DNA of 64,000 nucleotides from JABMNT01 sp048262655 (GTDB lineage Bacteria > Pseudomonadota > Alphaproteobacteria > Rhodospirillales > Casp-alpha2): positions 496,001-560,000 of the forward strand of contig JBLXEY010000003.1 in the NCBI GenBank assembly GCA_048262655.1, given 5' to 3'. Positions within the stretch are counted from its first letter, which is position 1; the number at the start of each line of letters is the position of its first letter. The notes beneath the pieces are model-generated. The model was not told where the DNA came from, searched no databases, and saw only the letters and a list, made by a program, of their open reading frames with translations. The position numbers and the translations under genes are program-made. Below, piece after piece: positions 43,417 through 52,710 of the stretch.

Positions 43417-44985
43417 TCAAGCGCGCAGGTAATCAACCACCCACCATCCCGCAGCCCTGTTCAGGGTATGAATGCCGCGGTGGTTTCCGGGGTCCGTCTC
43501 TGAATTGATTCGCATAATTTCGCGTTCTTGATACGAATGTGTGTTGAGACTTTCTATTTCATGAATGACCAAACCATAGCCGTAACGAAAGCGTGAATCT
43601 TGCGCGACACGGCGTAATTGTCCTCCATGTATTGAGAGCTGGCCGGCCATTCGAGCCCGGGAAACGTCGGATATAACAGGGTTCATAGGATGGGGAGTCC
43701 ATGAACCGGAGGTCAAATCAGAGGCCCAGAACAAACTCAGTTCATCATAGTCGCGAACGCCATGATCACCCACCGATGCGAACATCCACCAGCGATTGTC
43801 TTGATAAAAAAAGACCGGATCATAAACATGGGTGTGCCCACATTTGATGTCACAAACAGGCTCCCACTGCGTTGGGAACTCAATCGCCCGATATAGTGTC
43901 GAAACACCGTGTCCACCGCTTTCAGGGGCCATATACCACGTGCCTTCATGACAGAACACATTCGGCCAAGAAAGGTGCCAGTCTTTGTCAAGAACGGTTT
44001 GGACGTTTCCTGTCGTGCCATCATTTCTGACTTCACATACCCGCAAGCGACCTTTCCATTCTGACAGATCCAGTTCTTCAAAAAACAGCCAGGTTTTGTC
44101 ATTGTCTGAGGCGAGAAAAGGGTCCGCACGAAAAATGCCGTCAGGGCAGGGAAGAGTAATAAATGATTTTAGTGACGGTGGCGTATCTCCACCGGTATCC
44201 GGAGCAATGGCCATCGCCCACGCACTATCGTTTCTGCCTTTTAACCGATCTTTTAAGCGTCGACCCAACTGCCGCGCCGCTAACTTAAGGTGGTCTGACG
44301 TCGACAAAGTCTGGGCCTGCAATTTCAATACTGCGGTTTTCGGCAATGTATAATCACCACGCCGCTTGTTGAGGGCGCGCAGTGGTAGCAGAGCCGCCTT
44401 CATCATATGGAAATGGACACCCGCAGCCATTGATGCTGGTGTCACCTGCGAGGTGGTTGACCAAACGACGCTGTCAGCATTTTTAGCACATTCGATGAGC
44501 GCGATAGAAGCGCTACCCCAACCATCCCGTACGGCTTTTGCATAGGATACCGCCCAGCCGCTGTGCCAGGTTTCATCAAATAGAAAAACCCGAATATTGT
44601 CGAGTGTCAGTAAATCGCCCAATGGAACACCTTGCTCACAAAACACGATGTTAACACCTTGATCCACAAGTGTTTCCAAAGCTTCTTCCATGGATGATAC
44701 GGTGCGGGTTGAGACCGATGGGTACGGTGCGGCCATCAACGCATCAATTTCCAAAGGATTCCACGATCGGCGATCAACACGTTTTGTAAGGCTCTGAGCG
44801 AACTCTGCTGGGGCAGCCGGATGATGAGGGTTAACAGCCATCGGAACGGCGATATGCCGCACATCGATTCCAGGCCATGCGTCCTGGAGATGGCTGGCGC
44901 TTTTTTCCAGCCATTGGGGCCAGCTTGGCCCAAGGGTCATGAACGCGACCGTTCCCGGGTTTGTTTCCTTACTAGGCTGCGTCAC
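43417..44985 (-). CDS. Glucosamine inositolphosphorylceramide transferase-like beta-propeller protein
   Basis: About 522 residues. The N-terminal half resembles a formyltransferase/sugar-linked domain (VAFMTLGPSWPQWL, VNIVFCEQGVPLGDLLT). The C-terminal half has repeated propeller blades: GIFRADPFLASDNDKTWLFF, KDWHLSWPNVFCHEGTWYMA, YDPVFFYQDNRWWMFAS, the pattern of GIPC-transferase N-domain-like and GH43-like folds found in polysaccharide loci. I prefer GTG 44985, since GGAG sits 6 bases before it, over ATG 44997 with no site. It overlaps the acyltransferase gene and closes the operon that starts at 51090. Role: probably transfer to, or modification of, the polymer; not certain. Confidence 0.72.
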   Translation of the reverse strand: MTQPSKETNPGTVAFMTLGPSWPQWLEKSASHLQDAWPGIDVRHIAVPMAVNPHHPAAPAEFAQSLTKRVDRRSWNPLEIDALMAAPYPSVSTRTVSSMEEALETLVDQGVNIVFCEQGVPLGDLLTLDNIRVFLFDETWHSGWAVSYAKAVRDGWGSASIALIECAKNADSVVWSTTSQVTPASMAAGVHFHMMKAALLPLRALNKRRGDYTLPKTAVLKLQAQTLSTSDHLKLAARQLGRRLKDRLKGRNDSAWAMAIAPDTGGDTPPSLKSFITLPCPDGIFRADPFLASDNDKTWLFFEELDLSEWKGRLRVCEVRNDGTTGNVQTVLDKDWHLSWPNVFCHEGTWYMAPESGGHGVSTLYRAIEFPTQWEPVCDIKCGHTHVYDPVFFYQDNRWWMFASVGDHGVRDYDELSLFWASDLTSGSWTPHPMNPVISDVSRARMAGQLSIHGGQLRRVAQDSRFRYGYGLVIHEIESLNTHSYQEREIMRINSETDPGNHRGIHTLNRAAGWWVVDYLRA

Positions 44986-45694
44986 GAATATCTCCATCTG
45001 TGAGGTTTCGCATCACCCGCGCTGGCGCTCCTGCCGCAAGAACCATGGGCGGGAGATCTTTTGTCACAATGCTTCCCGTCGCGACGACTGTCCCGCGCCC
45101 AATTCGAACACCAGGTAAAACGGTTACGCCAGCCCCAAGCCACACATCATCTTCCAGAATAATGTCTCCAATCTGATCACTTGTATCAGGAAGACCAGCC
45201 GCGCGGTCTTCGGGGTTCATCGGATGGCCCGGATATCCGATCAATCGGCATTTGACGGCGAGCCGAACATTATTGCCAATCTCTATACGTCGTCCGACAA
45301 AGATGCCGTTTTGCCAACTTAAGTCAACGTTGTCACCGACAATCAATTCTACCGGATCGTTCCCAGCACTGCGCCCGGCAAATGTTGCAACCCCATTGAT
45401 CCGGCAATTTTCTCCGACGCGGATGCGCAAGGGACCCAACAGGAGTGGCATCCCCCCATATAGCATCAAGCGTTTGGGCTTTGAGATCAATTGGGACTTG
45501 AATAGGGGGGTCCACCATAGAACACGAAAGATATCAGCGGAAAACGCCCGAACCATCACAAACATACGGTATAGCATTGAATGCACAACTGGGATAACCG
45601 GAAAAGAGAAATTCCGCGAACTGTACCACAGGGCACGAACAGCCTTTGGGATGATACCGTTTCCGGTTTTGATCCATTGTTTAAGAGATGTCAT
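44972..45694 (-). CDS. Hexapeptide-repeat acyltransferase
   Basis: A 240-residue left-handed beta-helix O-acetyltransferase-type protein. The repeats run from RIRVGENCRING through VELIVGDNVDLSWQNGIFVG and GDIILEDDVWLGAGVTVLPG to GRGTVVATGSIVTKDLPP, ending AGAPARVMR as in WcaF/NodL/MaeB-like enzymes. The N-terminal 60 residues are basic and hydrophobic. GGAGA precedes the ATG at 45694, which overlaps the ATP-grasp stop as ATGA. It likely acetylates the polymer or a precursor. Confidence 0.88.
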   Translation of the reverse strand: MTSLKQWIKTGNGIIPKAVRALWYSSRNFSFPVIPVVHSMLYRMFVMVRAFSADIFRVLWWTPLFKSQLISKPKRLMLYGGMPLLLGPLRIRVGENCRINGVATFAGRSAGNDPVELIVGDNVDLSWQNGIFVGRRIEIGNNVRLAVKCRLIGYPGHPMNPEDRAAGLPDTSDQIGDIILEDDVWLGAGVTVLPGVRIGRGTVVATGSIVTKDLPPMVLAAGAPARVMRNLTDGDIRDAA

Positions 45695-46890
45695 GATAGT
45701 CTCCATTTCATAAAAGTGACGCGGCGCATACCTGACGCAATAAAGGCCTTTAGATTTTGACGGAGCATGTATAATCCGGGCCGAGGGTCGCGGTGATCCC
45801 AATACAGGCCAATTCGTCGTCGTAAAATTCCGACCCGCCAAGCCAAAATGACTTCCCAGATTGAGCAGCCGTCCGCAAGCCGGGCATAGGTATCGTCATA
45901 TAAGCTGTGAAACATGACGCCTTCGCGTTGGCTGGGTGGTTTCGCGGGCAGGGGTTGTCCGATGGCAAGACGGCAGGCCAAAGCAACATTATTAATTCCA
46001 CAGCGAGTGTCGAAAATATTACAGAGGCCAACCCGAGGGTTCAGTTCAATATATTTGAAACGACCATCACGGGGGTCCCGTTTAAATTCTATCATGACCG
46101 GACCCACAAGGTTCAAGCGATGACCAAGTGTGCGACAAGCCTTTTTAACGGCGGCATTTTCTACACTGACGGCAAGGCTTGTCACGCCATAACGCGCCGG
46201 TGCTGTTGCCAGACGATTAAAACTAAAAGCCTGAACCATGTCCCCTGAAGCATCGAACACACAATTTGCTACCCAAAGGTTAGTCTCATCACCGGGGATC
46301 ACTTCCTGAGCAATTAGCCCGGCGCGGTGTTCTCCGTAGTTAAAATAAAAGCTCTCCATTTCGGCTTCTGTTTTGATCAACACATTTTTCAGACCACCTA
46401 GGCAATCGAAATGGTCGAAGGAACGCGGCTTAATAAGAATAGGGAGTGGCATTTGAGCCAATAGCGCGCTGGGGCTGTCTGGCAATATCTGTATGGTTTC
46501 GGGAAGATCTATACCGGCCTCCGAAACCCATAGAGTTTCTTCCGCCTTATCCAATAATCGTTGCGTTATTTCGGGTGGGGCAGCAAGGACTTCAAAGGCG
46601 CTATCGAAGAGAGCTCGGTCTGATTGAATAAGATCCACATGGCTGTCTGCGGTTGGGATCAGAACAAACCTCAAGCGGGAAAATGGGCGTATGGCTTCAT
46701 ATAATTCAGAAGCGGACGACAGTGATGTTTCAATGATCTGGGTGGGGTGGCAACTTTGTGTCGCGGGGCCTTCCAGGTCATCTGTGACGACGATACTTTG
46801 GATGCCATCAGCATCCAGACTGCGAATGACACCAAGGGCATTCGGACCACTGCCAAGGACGATTGCGCAAATTGTATTTGAAAGTTTCAT
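45691..46890 (-). CDS. ATP-grasp family ligase
   Basis: A 399-residue ATP-grasp enzyme. The start is ATG 46890 with AAGGA 7 bases before. It opens with a Rossmann-like NAIVLGSGPNALGVIRSL type loop, then LPILIKPRSFDHF (ATP-binding Lys), ALIAQEVIPGDETNL, and VMIEFKRDPRDGRFKYIELNPRVG with the metal-binding Glu/Asn. The C-terminal RPGLYMLRQNLK region is like carboxylate-amine ligases of capsule loci. It would attach an amino acid or other carboxylate to a sugar or peptide; substrate unknown. Confidence 0.85.
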   Translation of the reverse strand: MKLSNTICAIVLGSGPNALGVIRSLDADGIQSIVVTDDLEGPATQSCHPTQIIETSLSSASELYEAIRPFSRLRFVLIPTADSHVDLIQSDRALFDSAFEVLAAPPEITQRLLDKAEETLWVSEAGIDLPETIQILPDSPSALLAQMPLPILIKPRSFDHFDCLGGLKNVLIKTEAEMESFYFNYGEHRAGLIAQEVIPGDETNLWVANCVFDASGDMVQAFSFNRLATAPARYGVTSLAVSVENAAVKKACRTLGHRLNLVGPVMIEFKRDPRDGRFKYIELNPRVGLCNIFDTRCGINNVALACRLAIGQPLPAKPPSQREGVMFHSLYDDTYARLADGCSIWEVILAWRVGILRRRIGLYWDHRDPRPGLYMLRQNLKAFIASGMRRVTFMKWRLS

Positions 46891-46903
46891 TTGGTTGTCC
46901 TTA

Positions 46904-48361
46904 TCAATAAGTTTGAAGAGCATGACGCAAAAATTTAAGGCGCAGCGATGCCAAGGGAGTGTGTTCCGTTAAACCGAATTCCCCGGGGCGACCTGGGAAG
47001 ACCAACATGCCATCGCCGTTTCCACCGAAATTCCATGTGTCGACAAGCGGATCAATGCCGAGTCTGTAAAGGCTGTTTCCTTCACTGATTTCGTAATAAA
47101 GCAGCGATGAAACCGGGGTGTCTTTGATTGTTTCGAAAAAAGAAAACAATAGCGATGCCGGGCGATCGATCAGAAGGTCTGCTAGTCCTGTATCCGGACC
47201 TGCGACTTTAGGTGCGTTTGGTTTCCATGCCCTGTTAGGACCGCAAGAGCCCATACAGGAAAGATATGTCCAAAGCTCGGCTCTCTTGTAGGCATTGAAA
47301 GAAGGCTTGTGGGAACTCACCAGATTATTGAAAACTGGCGCAAAGATATCGACTAAGCCCTCCAGTTCCGGCGTATAACTCGTCGTAACCATGGTTTTTA
47401 CGCTTGGTGAAAACTGACGGTATAATGCCAAATCCTTTGCAAGTTTTTTGATATCCTTTGGTTCATCTGCCACGTAAACCCAAGCGCGTCCTTCTAAGTT
47501 CTCTGCTTTTACCGTGGCCTCAAGCGCTTTCAGATATTTAACTGGTTCCTTGTAACGCGCCATGCGGGGAAATCCGATTAAACCCGTTTCATTGTCTGGG
47601 AATACCAACTGGCGAAAGGACAGCCCCGTTGCTGCGCGTTGGTCAAGATCGAGCCGCCCCTGTTTTATGCTTGGCGATACAAGCCAGTTTTGCATTGGAC
47701 GAATATGGTGCTTCGCAAGGAGCTTGGCGTACTTATCGCTCAACTCTCTCTCTTTTTTGCAATACCCGTGTTTCTTAGATTCAGCAGGCGCAGGGCAGTG
47801 ACCCCGAATAAGGCTTGTCAGGCTTTGTCCAACAAAGAAAGGACGGCGCTTTTTGTGTGTCGGGTCCAGAACAGCGTTTACGGCAAGTTTTGTGCCGTCG
47901 ATGTCAAACTCAACCCGGGTATTTTTTTGGAACGTCCATTCTGCCAACACGTAACGCGATTTCAGGCATGTTTGCGGGGTGCGTGGCGCAACGATTTCAT
48001 GAAACAATCCGGTTTTCCCACCATCGCTGCTGGGCACTGTTACCGCAATGGGCAGCAGGGCGGACAGATAAATCGTCGCGCCTTGGGCTGTTATGGGAGT
48101 GCACCCGTTAAGGCCGGTTCTTAAAATCACAAACGCTGTGTCTCCGGAGCGTCCGTTGCGTGTTGTTTCCTTGCGCCAATCTTCAGAATACTCGACGCGC
48201 TCGATCGGGTTGAGAATGGCGGGTTCAGTTTCTGGTATTCTTGGAACATTTGGGGTGTTCATATTTGTGAGGTCCGCACGCGAGAATACCGAAGCTCCCG
48301 TCAAGCCCCAAGTCGCGATCAGTGCACCTAAGCACAGGACGATCAAAACAAGTTTTTTCAT
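46904..48361 (-). CDS. Exported DUF4091-type glycoside-hydrolase-like protein
   Basis: A 485-residue protein with an N-terminal signal or anchor (hydrophobic 4-25). The body has WVYVADEPKD, LWTYLSCMGSCGPN, LLYYEISEGN and a C-terminus FGGNGDGMLVFPGRPG then LASLRLKFLRHAL, all as in DUF4091 proteins, a TIM-barrel family related to glycoside hydrolases. It could trim or cleave the polymer in the periplasm. The start overlaps the flippase stop (ATGA). Confidence 0.78.
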   Translation of the reverse strand: MKKLVLIVLCLGALIATWGLTGASVFSRADLTNMNTPNVPRIPETEPAILNPIERVEYSEDWRKETTRNGRSGDTAFVILRTGLNGCTPITAQGATIYLSALLPIAVTVPSSDGGKTGLFHEIVAPRTPQTCLKSRYVLAEWTFQKNTRVEFDIDGTKLAVNAVLDPTHKKRRPFFVGQSLTSLIRGHCPAPAESKKHGYCKKERELSDKYAKLLAKHHIRPMQNWLVSPSIKQGRLDLDQRAATGLSFRQLVFPDNETGLIGFPRMARYKEPVKYLKALEATVKAENLEGRAWVYVADEPKDIKKLAKDLALYRQFSPSVKTMVTTSYTPELEGLVDIFAPVFNNLVSSHKPSFNAYKRAELWTYLSCMGSCGPNRAWKPNAPKVAGPDTGLADLLIDRPASLLFSFFETIKDTPVSSLLYYEISEGNSLYRLGIDPLVDTWNFGGNGDGMLVFPGRPGEFGLTEHTPLASLRLKFLRHALQTY

Positions 48362-49836
48362 GATTTGGCTCCGGATGTAAGGAGGCTGGTCAGCCGTTGT
48401 TGTGACTTGGACAAACGCAATGAAAGTGCTGCGGGTATTGGATAAAAACCAAAAGACAGAGCCAGAAGGTTAAGACTTATTGCCGCCACTGTGCCCAGAA
48501 CCAAGCTGCTGTATAGACCCGACAGAAATGTCATGCTGACGCAGGCCATTGTCGACAGAATGGCAAGGGCTAAAAGTTTTCCGTAAGAGTAAGGAATTGC
48601 GCGGATACCGGAACCTACAATTAAATAACTGACAAGTTGCCCACACATGACCAGCGCTGTGACACTAACAATTCCCCAGGGCCCCCAAAGCGGTATCAGA
48701 AAGATGTACCCGATGCAGGCCACCGCTGCCGCAGTTCCGTCAATGATCAAAGGTGACAAGGTCCGGTCCTTGCTCAGGCATCCCAGATTGAGAAGGCGGA
48801 TGGAAGCGTTTATTGCCATAAATAAGGCCAGTGCCGGCACATATATGATCGCACCGTGATAGCTGGCCGGTGTCATAAAAGTAATTATCAAAGGCGCACT
48901 GGCACTGACCAGAATAGCCGCTGTCAGGGCAATCGTTATTCCAGATTCACTTGCACGTGCACACTTGGATAACCCATCGGTCTCGCTGAGGACCGCAAAC
49001 CGACGCGGCATCCACCACATGTTAAATGGCTGAGTTAGAAACGCAGCCATCACCGCGATTTTTGCTGCCAGGGCGAACGTCGCCATTTCTGCCGGACCTA
49101 CTGACCCTGCCAATAACCAGCGCGGAAAACTGTCGATGATAAAGGCTGAAAAACCGGCAAAGGTCAGAACACTTCCAAAGTGGCCATATTTCGAATAGGA
49201 AGAAACCTGCAGGCTAATGCCCGTGTTTCGGACTTGAAAAACAAACAGAATGAGTGCCAGAACGCTCATGCATAGGAGCCCCGAAAAGAGAACGCCTTCG
49301 ATGCCATATCCCAAATAGAGAAGAACCGCTGCCAATGCAGCTTGGATAACGGCACATCCCGCACTTGCCAGCATGTAGGCGAAGGCCTTGTCCTGCATTC
49401 TCAACCAAGACATAGGAACCAGAATTGCCCCAGAAACAGCCAGGCTGCCAAGGATCAATCGAACCTGAACTTCACTTACCCCTCCCGGTAACAGCTCGGC
49501 AAGAGACGCAGCGAATATTTGTGTCAGTATCAGGCTAGCCCCACCAATCAAAATCGCGAGACCAAAAATACCGGCAGCGGTTCTTTTCCTTTGAACAGGG
49601 TCCGCTTGATCGCCACAAAACCGGAACAAGGCGTCAGAGAGTCCAAAGGCAATTATAATGCTAAACAGGTTTGCCAAGGTTTGCAGTACATCAAGCCGGC
49701 CATAATCAGCAGGCTCTAGAAAATGTGTGAATACGGGAACCATGATCAGTGACATGGCTTTCATCAAAACCAGCGCGGAGCCATAAATGGCCATTTGCTG
49801 CAGGCTTGCGGGTATCTTGGCGATGATTTTTTTCAT
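48358..49836 (-). CDS. Wzx-type polysaccharide flippase (MATE/MOP superfamily)
   Basis: A 492-residue membrane protein with about 13-14 helices that should flip the lipid-linked repeat to the periplasm. Typical features are FTHFLEPADYGRLDVLQTLANLF in the first helices pair, GLSDALFRF, and the paired 6-helix halves. I take ATG 49836, next to the phosphoesterase stop, with AGGA upstream; a longer start would overlap it. With the fusion transferase, Wzy, Wzz and Wza-like proteins this completes a Wzx/Wzy-dependent pathway. Confidence 0.9.
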   Translation of the reverse strand: MKKIIAKIPASLQQMAIYGSALVLMKAMSLIMVPVFTHFLEPADYGRLDVLQTLANLFSIIIAFGLSDALFRFCGDQADPVQRKRTAAGIFGLAILIGGASLILTQIFAASLAELLPGGVSEVQVRLILGSLAVSGAILVPMSWLRMQDKAFAYMLASAGCAVIQAALAAVLLYLGYGIEGVLFSGLLCMSVLALILFVFQVRNTGISLQVSSYSKYGHFGSVLTFAGFSAFIIDSFPRWLLAGSVGPAEMATFALAAKIAVMAAFLTQPFNMWWMPRRFAVLSETDGLSKCARASESGITIALTAAILVSASAPLIITFMTPASYHGAIIYVPALALFMAINASIRLLNLGCLSKDRTLSPLIIDGTAAAVACIGYIFLIPLWGPWGIVSVTALVMCGQLVSYLIVGSGIRAIPYSYGKLLALAILSTMACVSMTFLSGLYSSLVLGTVAAISLNLLALSFGFYPIPAALSLRLSKSQQRLTSLLTSGAKS

Positions 49837-49840
49837 GGGT

Positions 49841-50908
49841 CTAGTCCTGTGCGCCCTGAGAGGTTGCGCCAATTGGCATGTTGACTGCGCCCGACCGACG
49901 TAACTGCACGAGGGTCACTTCGCCCCGTGAGAAAAAGCGAACCGGCGGGCCAGAGACACCGGCACCCGGGCTCGTGTAACCCTGCATGGTGCCGACATTC
50001 CAAGAGCCAGATGCCAAATTCTTGTTTCGATTCAGATGAGTGACCAATGGTTTTCCGCCTGGTAAACACACTTGTCCGCCGTGGGTATGACCGCACAAAT
50101 AGAGGGATTGTCCCCCCGCTGAGGCTTCTGTCGCCATTTCAGGAGAGTGAACAAGGGCGATGCTGAAGAGGGAGAGATCTGTGTCGAGAACCTGGTTCGC
50201 GTCTGCCGTATAAAAGCGATTAACGTCATCCGCTCCGGCAATTGAAATCGTGCTGTGCCCACGGTGCAGGGTCTCAATTTCATTGGCTAAAAGCTTGACC
50301 CTAAGTCGCCGTTCCAAAGACAGGCCGAGTTGATGGTCGTCATGGTTTCCGAGGACAGCGAAAACCCCGTCTGGTGCTTCGATTGCTTCAATCAGCCGCT
50401 GCATTGGCGCCATGATCTGTTCATGGGGGCCATCATCCGCCGCGCGAAAGTCGCCGGTCATGGCGCACATATCGGGTTTTAATCCTGCGACTTTTTCGAT
50501 GATCGCTTCTTCCAAACCTGGAAATTTATCGATGTGGAGATCGGTTAAATGAAGGATCCGGTAGCCGTCAAATTCTGATGGCAAATTATCAAAGTAAAGT
50601 TCCAGCTGCCGAACCCGAATATCCCGGGCATTGCGATTGCCGATTTTCCAAAGCCCCGTCAAACGAAGCAGTTTCTCGAAAGCGCTCAGCGCCAGTTTAA
50701 AGGCTGTGTTCTCGTGAGGGTTTTTAACACCGACAGGTGTAAAACAGGACCCTGATTTTTCCATTGCCTTGCGCCGGGATGCCCAAAGGTTTCGTCTCGC
50801 CCGGCCTTTTTTCTCGACGGATACTGTAGCGGAGGCTTTTCCGGAAACCGGGTGCGGCGTGGTCTTGTGGTCTTTGCGTGTGTTTTGGGGCCAGCTGTAA
50901 AGGCGCAT
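49841..50908 (-). CDS. Calcineurin-like metallophosphoesterase
   Basis: A 355-residue enzyme with the full dimetal set: LTDLHIDKF, MTGDFRAADDG, LGNHDDHQ, VHSPE, LCGHTHGGQ. It resembles the YaeI/LpxG group that acts on UDP-2,3-diacylglucosamine or related pyrophosphates, so lipid- or nucleotide-sugar cleavage is likely. The first ~90 residues are basic with no clear signal. GGAG is 8 bases before the ATG at 50908. Second gene of the operon that begins with the acidic 51-residue peptide. Confidence 0.85.
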   Translation of the reverse strand: MRLYSWPQNTRKDHKTTPHPVSGKASATVSVEKKGRARRNLWASRRKAMEKSGSCFTPVGVKNPHENTAFKLALSAFEKLLRLTGLWKIGNRNARDIRVRQLELYFDNLPSEFDGYRILHLTDLHIDKFPGLEEAIIEKVAGLKPDMCAMTGDFRAADDGPHEQIMAPMQRLIEAIEAPDGVFAVLGNHDDHQLGLSLERRLRVKLLANEIETLHRGHSTISIAGADDVNRFYTADANQVLDTDLSLFSIALVHSPEMATEASAGGQSLYLCGHTHGGQVCLPGGKPLVTHLNRNKNLASGSWNVGTMQGYTSPGAGVSGPPVRFFSRGEVTLVQLRRSGAVNMPIGATSQGAQD

Positions 50909-50934
50909 CGCGATATCTCCAATAATCAGATGGA

Positions 50935-51090
50935 TCAGGAGAAAGATTCTGTGTTCAAAGAGGCAAACATGTCTGCTGGCATTTCCAGATGGACGAGCAG
51001 GTCGCTGATATCTTCGGAAATATCAGGCGCAAACATTTCGGTCGTATCGAGGTTCTCGGTGCTAAGGTCTTGGTCGTGAATAAATGACAT
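50935..51090 (-). CDS. Acidic 51-residue peptide at the head of a sigma-54 operon
   Basis: Found by reading. ATG 51090 has AGGAG 7 bases before it, and a consensus sigma-54 promoter at 51124-51138 puts the transcript start about 22 bases upstream, so the gene is real in layout. The product has 11 Asp/Glu, one Arg/Lys at most, no signal peptide and no Cys; it looks like MSFIHDQDLSTENLDT then MFAPDISEDISDLL. No family recognised. It may be a regulatory or carrier peptide, or a precursor peptide for a modified product; the ATP-grasp gene downstream makes the last idea worth a test only. Confidence 0.7.
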   Translation of the reverse strand: MSFIHDQDLSTENLDTTEMFAPDISEDISDLLVHLEMPADMFASLNTESFS

Positions 51091-51123
51091 TTTCATTCTC
51101 CTGTTAATTATAAGGAGATAAAC

Positions 51124-51138
51124 GCAAGTCACGTGCCA
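51124..51138 (-). promoter_or_regulatory. Sigma-54 promoter of the peptide-phosphoesterase-Wzx operon
   Basis: Minus-strand TGGCACGTGACTTGC with GG-N10-GC, near-consensus. Confidence 0.85.
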
Positions 51139-51211
51139 AGAATTAAGTGATTGATTTTATTAAGTTAATGAGGTGTTCGATACAAGAGTCAGAATGAAAC
51201 TGACAAATTGC

Positions 51212-51226
51212 TTCTCGATTTGCGAA
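51212..51226 (+). promoter_or_regulatory. Candidate enhancer dyad TTCTCGATTTGCGAA
   Basis: Fits the locus motif with one change and lies about 80 bases upstream of the promoter at 51124. Confidence 0.6.
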
Positions 51227-51273
51227 AACCGATGGGTTCCAAGGCCACAGGATGGTTCATGCCTCATCAGAAG

Positions 51274-51627
51274 CTAGCGTGGTAACATGCCGTCTACGGC
51301 GTCGATGAGTTCACTAACACTGAACGGTTTTAATAACGTATAGGCTTGTCCAAGTTGTGCGACCGTCTCAAGGTATATACGGGTTCCCGAAATTGCCAAG
51401 ATTGGAAGTTCGGGCTTTGTCTTTTTGAGTGATAAAACGGTTTCTATGCCGTCAACACGCGCCATGACAATGTCCGTTATCACCAGATCGACGCTCAGGT
51501 TTTGTAAGCCTTGTTGCAGGACCGAACCATCCTCTGCCAGGGAAATGTCGTGGCCGGCTTTACGCAAGCCGGCTGCAAAGACCTGCCGCATTGGCAAATC
51601 ATCATCGATCAACAAGATTCTGGCCAT
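51274..51627 (-). CDS. Single-domain response regulator
   Basis: A 117-residue receiver with DDD at 8-10, D52 in LVITDIVMARVDG, ISGT and LLKPF. No output domain, so it signals through a partner. It stands alone between two sigma-54-linked genes with no promoter I can name. The position close to kinase 52707-54578 suggests a connection, which is inference. Confidence 0.88.
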   Translation of the reverse strand: MARILLIDDDLPMRQVFAAGLRKAGHDISLAEDGSVLQQGLQNLSVDLVITDIVMARVDGIETVLSLKKTKPELPILAISGTRIYLETVAQLGQAYTLLKPFSVSELIDAVDGMLPR

Positions 51628-51697
51628 CGTAGCGTACCCTTTATGATAACTGATCGGTTGAGCGCGAACCTATTTATGAAGGGCGAGCATGGTCCTA

Positions 51698-51973
51698 TTA
51701 TACGTCACGATCTAGGGTGGCCTGACGCCGGCGTTTATATAGAGCGAAGCCAACAAGGCCCAGAAACCCGATGCCACCCATAGCGGGGGCAGGTGCAGTT
51801 GAAATGGCGTCACAGCTTTGAATTAATGCGGATTGGCAGTTGGCATTGGCGGCACCATCCCCATCCCCATTGCCGCCAGCGAATGGATTATAGTTGTCTT
51901 CATCCGCAAAGGCGCCGTTTGATAACGAGACGCTTACAGCTGCAGCAATAATCAATTTGTTTAGGCTATTCAT
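51698..51973 (-). CDS. Small secreted protein with Met-Gly-Gly exosortase-like tail
   Basis: A 91-residue exported protein. GGGAGA is 6 bases before the ATG at 51973; the signal peptide ends near GAFADED. The mature part is Asn/Asp/Gly-rich with two Cys (ANCQSALIQSCD). The C-terminus ISTAPAPAMGG, hydrophobic GFLGLVGFALY, then KRRR has the same plan as the DUF4114 protein tail (TAPLSDMGG, helix, RRRRK). It is a candidate exosortase substrate. Upstream there is a weak sigma-54-like site (52059-52073) and a perfect copy of the locus dyad (52210-52224). Confidence 0.8.
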   Translation of the reverse strand: MNSLNKLIIAAAVSVSLSNGAFADEDNYNPFAGGNGDGDGAANANCQSALIQSCDAISTAPAPAMGGIGFLGLVGFALYKRRRQATLDRDV

Positions 51974-52058
51974 CTTATTCTCCCGATTGAGTAAACCGAT
52001 AAATTGTCCAAACCTCTGTACTTTCTTCAGATAGCCGGACTTCTTATTGGGTGACATT

Positions 52059-52073
52059 GAGAAAACTGTGCCA
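52059..52073 (-). promoter_or_regulatory. Weak sigma-54-like site
   Basis: Minus-strand TGGCACAGTTTTCTC has a perfect -24 box, but the -12 GC is TC. The leader to the ATG at 51973 would be about 74 bases. Kept only because a perfect dyad lies upstream. Confidence 0.35.
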
Positions 52074-52209
52074 AGATCTAAGGATAGCAATTAGATGTGG
52101 CATATTTAATTAACACGTTGAATTCAATCGACTTTTATGAATCTATGGCGCGCACTTAATGACTGTGCGGTTTTACTCTTTTGTTAAAATGAGAATTATT
52201 CTGATTGGT

Positions 52210-52224
52210 TTCTCAAAATGAGAA
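52210..52224 (+). promoter_or_regulatory. Candidate enhancer, perfect dyad TTCTCAAAATGAGAA
   Basis: Exact 15-bp palindrome of the locus motif, with a further TGAGAA half-site at 52189-52195. It is about 135 bases upstream of the weak sigma-54 site of the small secreted protein. Confidence 0.55.
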
Positions 52225-52305
52225 CAAGTGTTGTCCTGCATTTTAGATCTGTTTAGACCACCCAATTTTGCTTTGAAGAAAAGTGCGCTGGCGTTTAATA
52301 CAGGG

Positions 52306-52710
52306 TCAAAGCCATGATTTAATTTTATTGGTGAGTTCGCCTCCTGATGCAGGTTTTGCAATAAAGTCGTTCATGCCTGCGTTAAGGCAGCTCTCACGCA
52401 CCTCTGTCAAATTGTGTGCCGTCATACCAATTATCGGTAGTGCGGCTTTCTCAAATAAGGTTTCGCGAATGACCTGTGTGGCTTCAATGCCATCCATCTC
52501 AGGCATTGAGACATCCATCAGGACCAAATCATAAGGCCTGTTTTCAAGAAGTGTGCATGCTTCAAGGCCATTATTCGCGCAGGTCACGTGGAACCCTTTT
52601 TTCTCAAGCATCGCCTTAGCAACAAACTGGTTTGTCAAATCGTCTTCAGCCAGCAGAATGCGATAAGGTGGTTGAGGATCATCTGTCACCATGGCTCCTG
52701 ATTCTGTCAT
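52306..52710 (-). CDS. Response regulator receiver protein
   Basis: A 134-residue receiver with D66 in LVLMDVSMPEMDG, MTAHN and FIAKPA, the style of receivers that come from hybrid kinases. It overlaps the sensor kinase gene by 4 bases, so it is the split-off receiver of that kinase. It has no output domain. Confidence 0.92.
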   Translation of the reverse strand: MTESGAMVTDDPQPPYRILLAEDDLTNQFVAKAMLEKKGFHVTCANNGLEACTLLENRPYDLVLMDVSMPEMDGIEATQVIRETLFEKAALPIIGMTAHNLTEVRESCLNAGMNDFIAKPASGGELTNKIKSWL

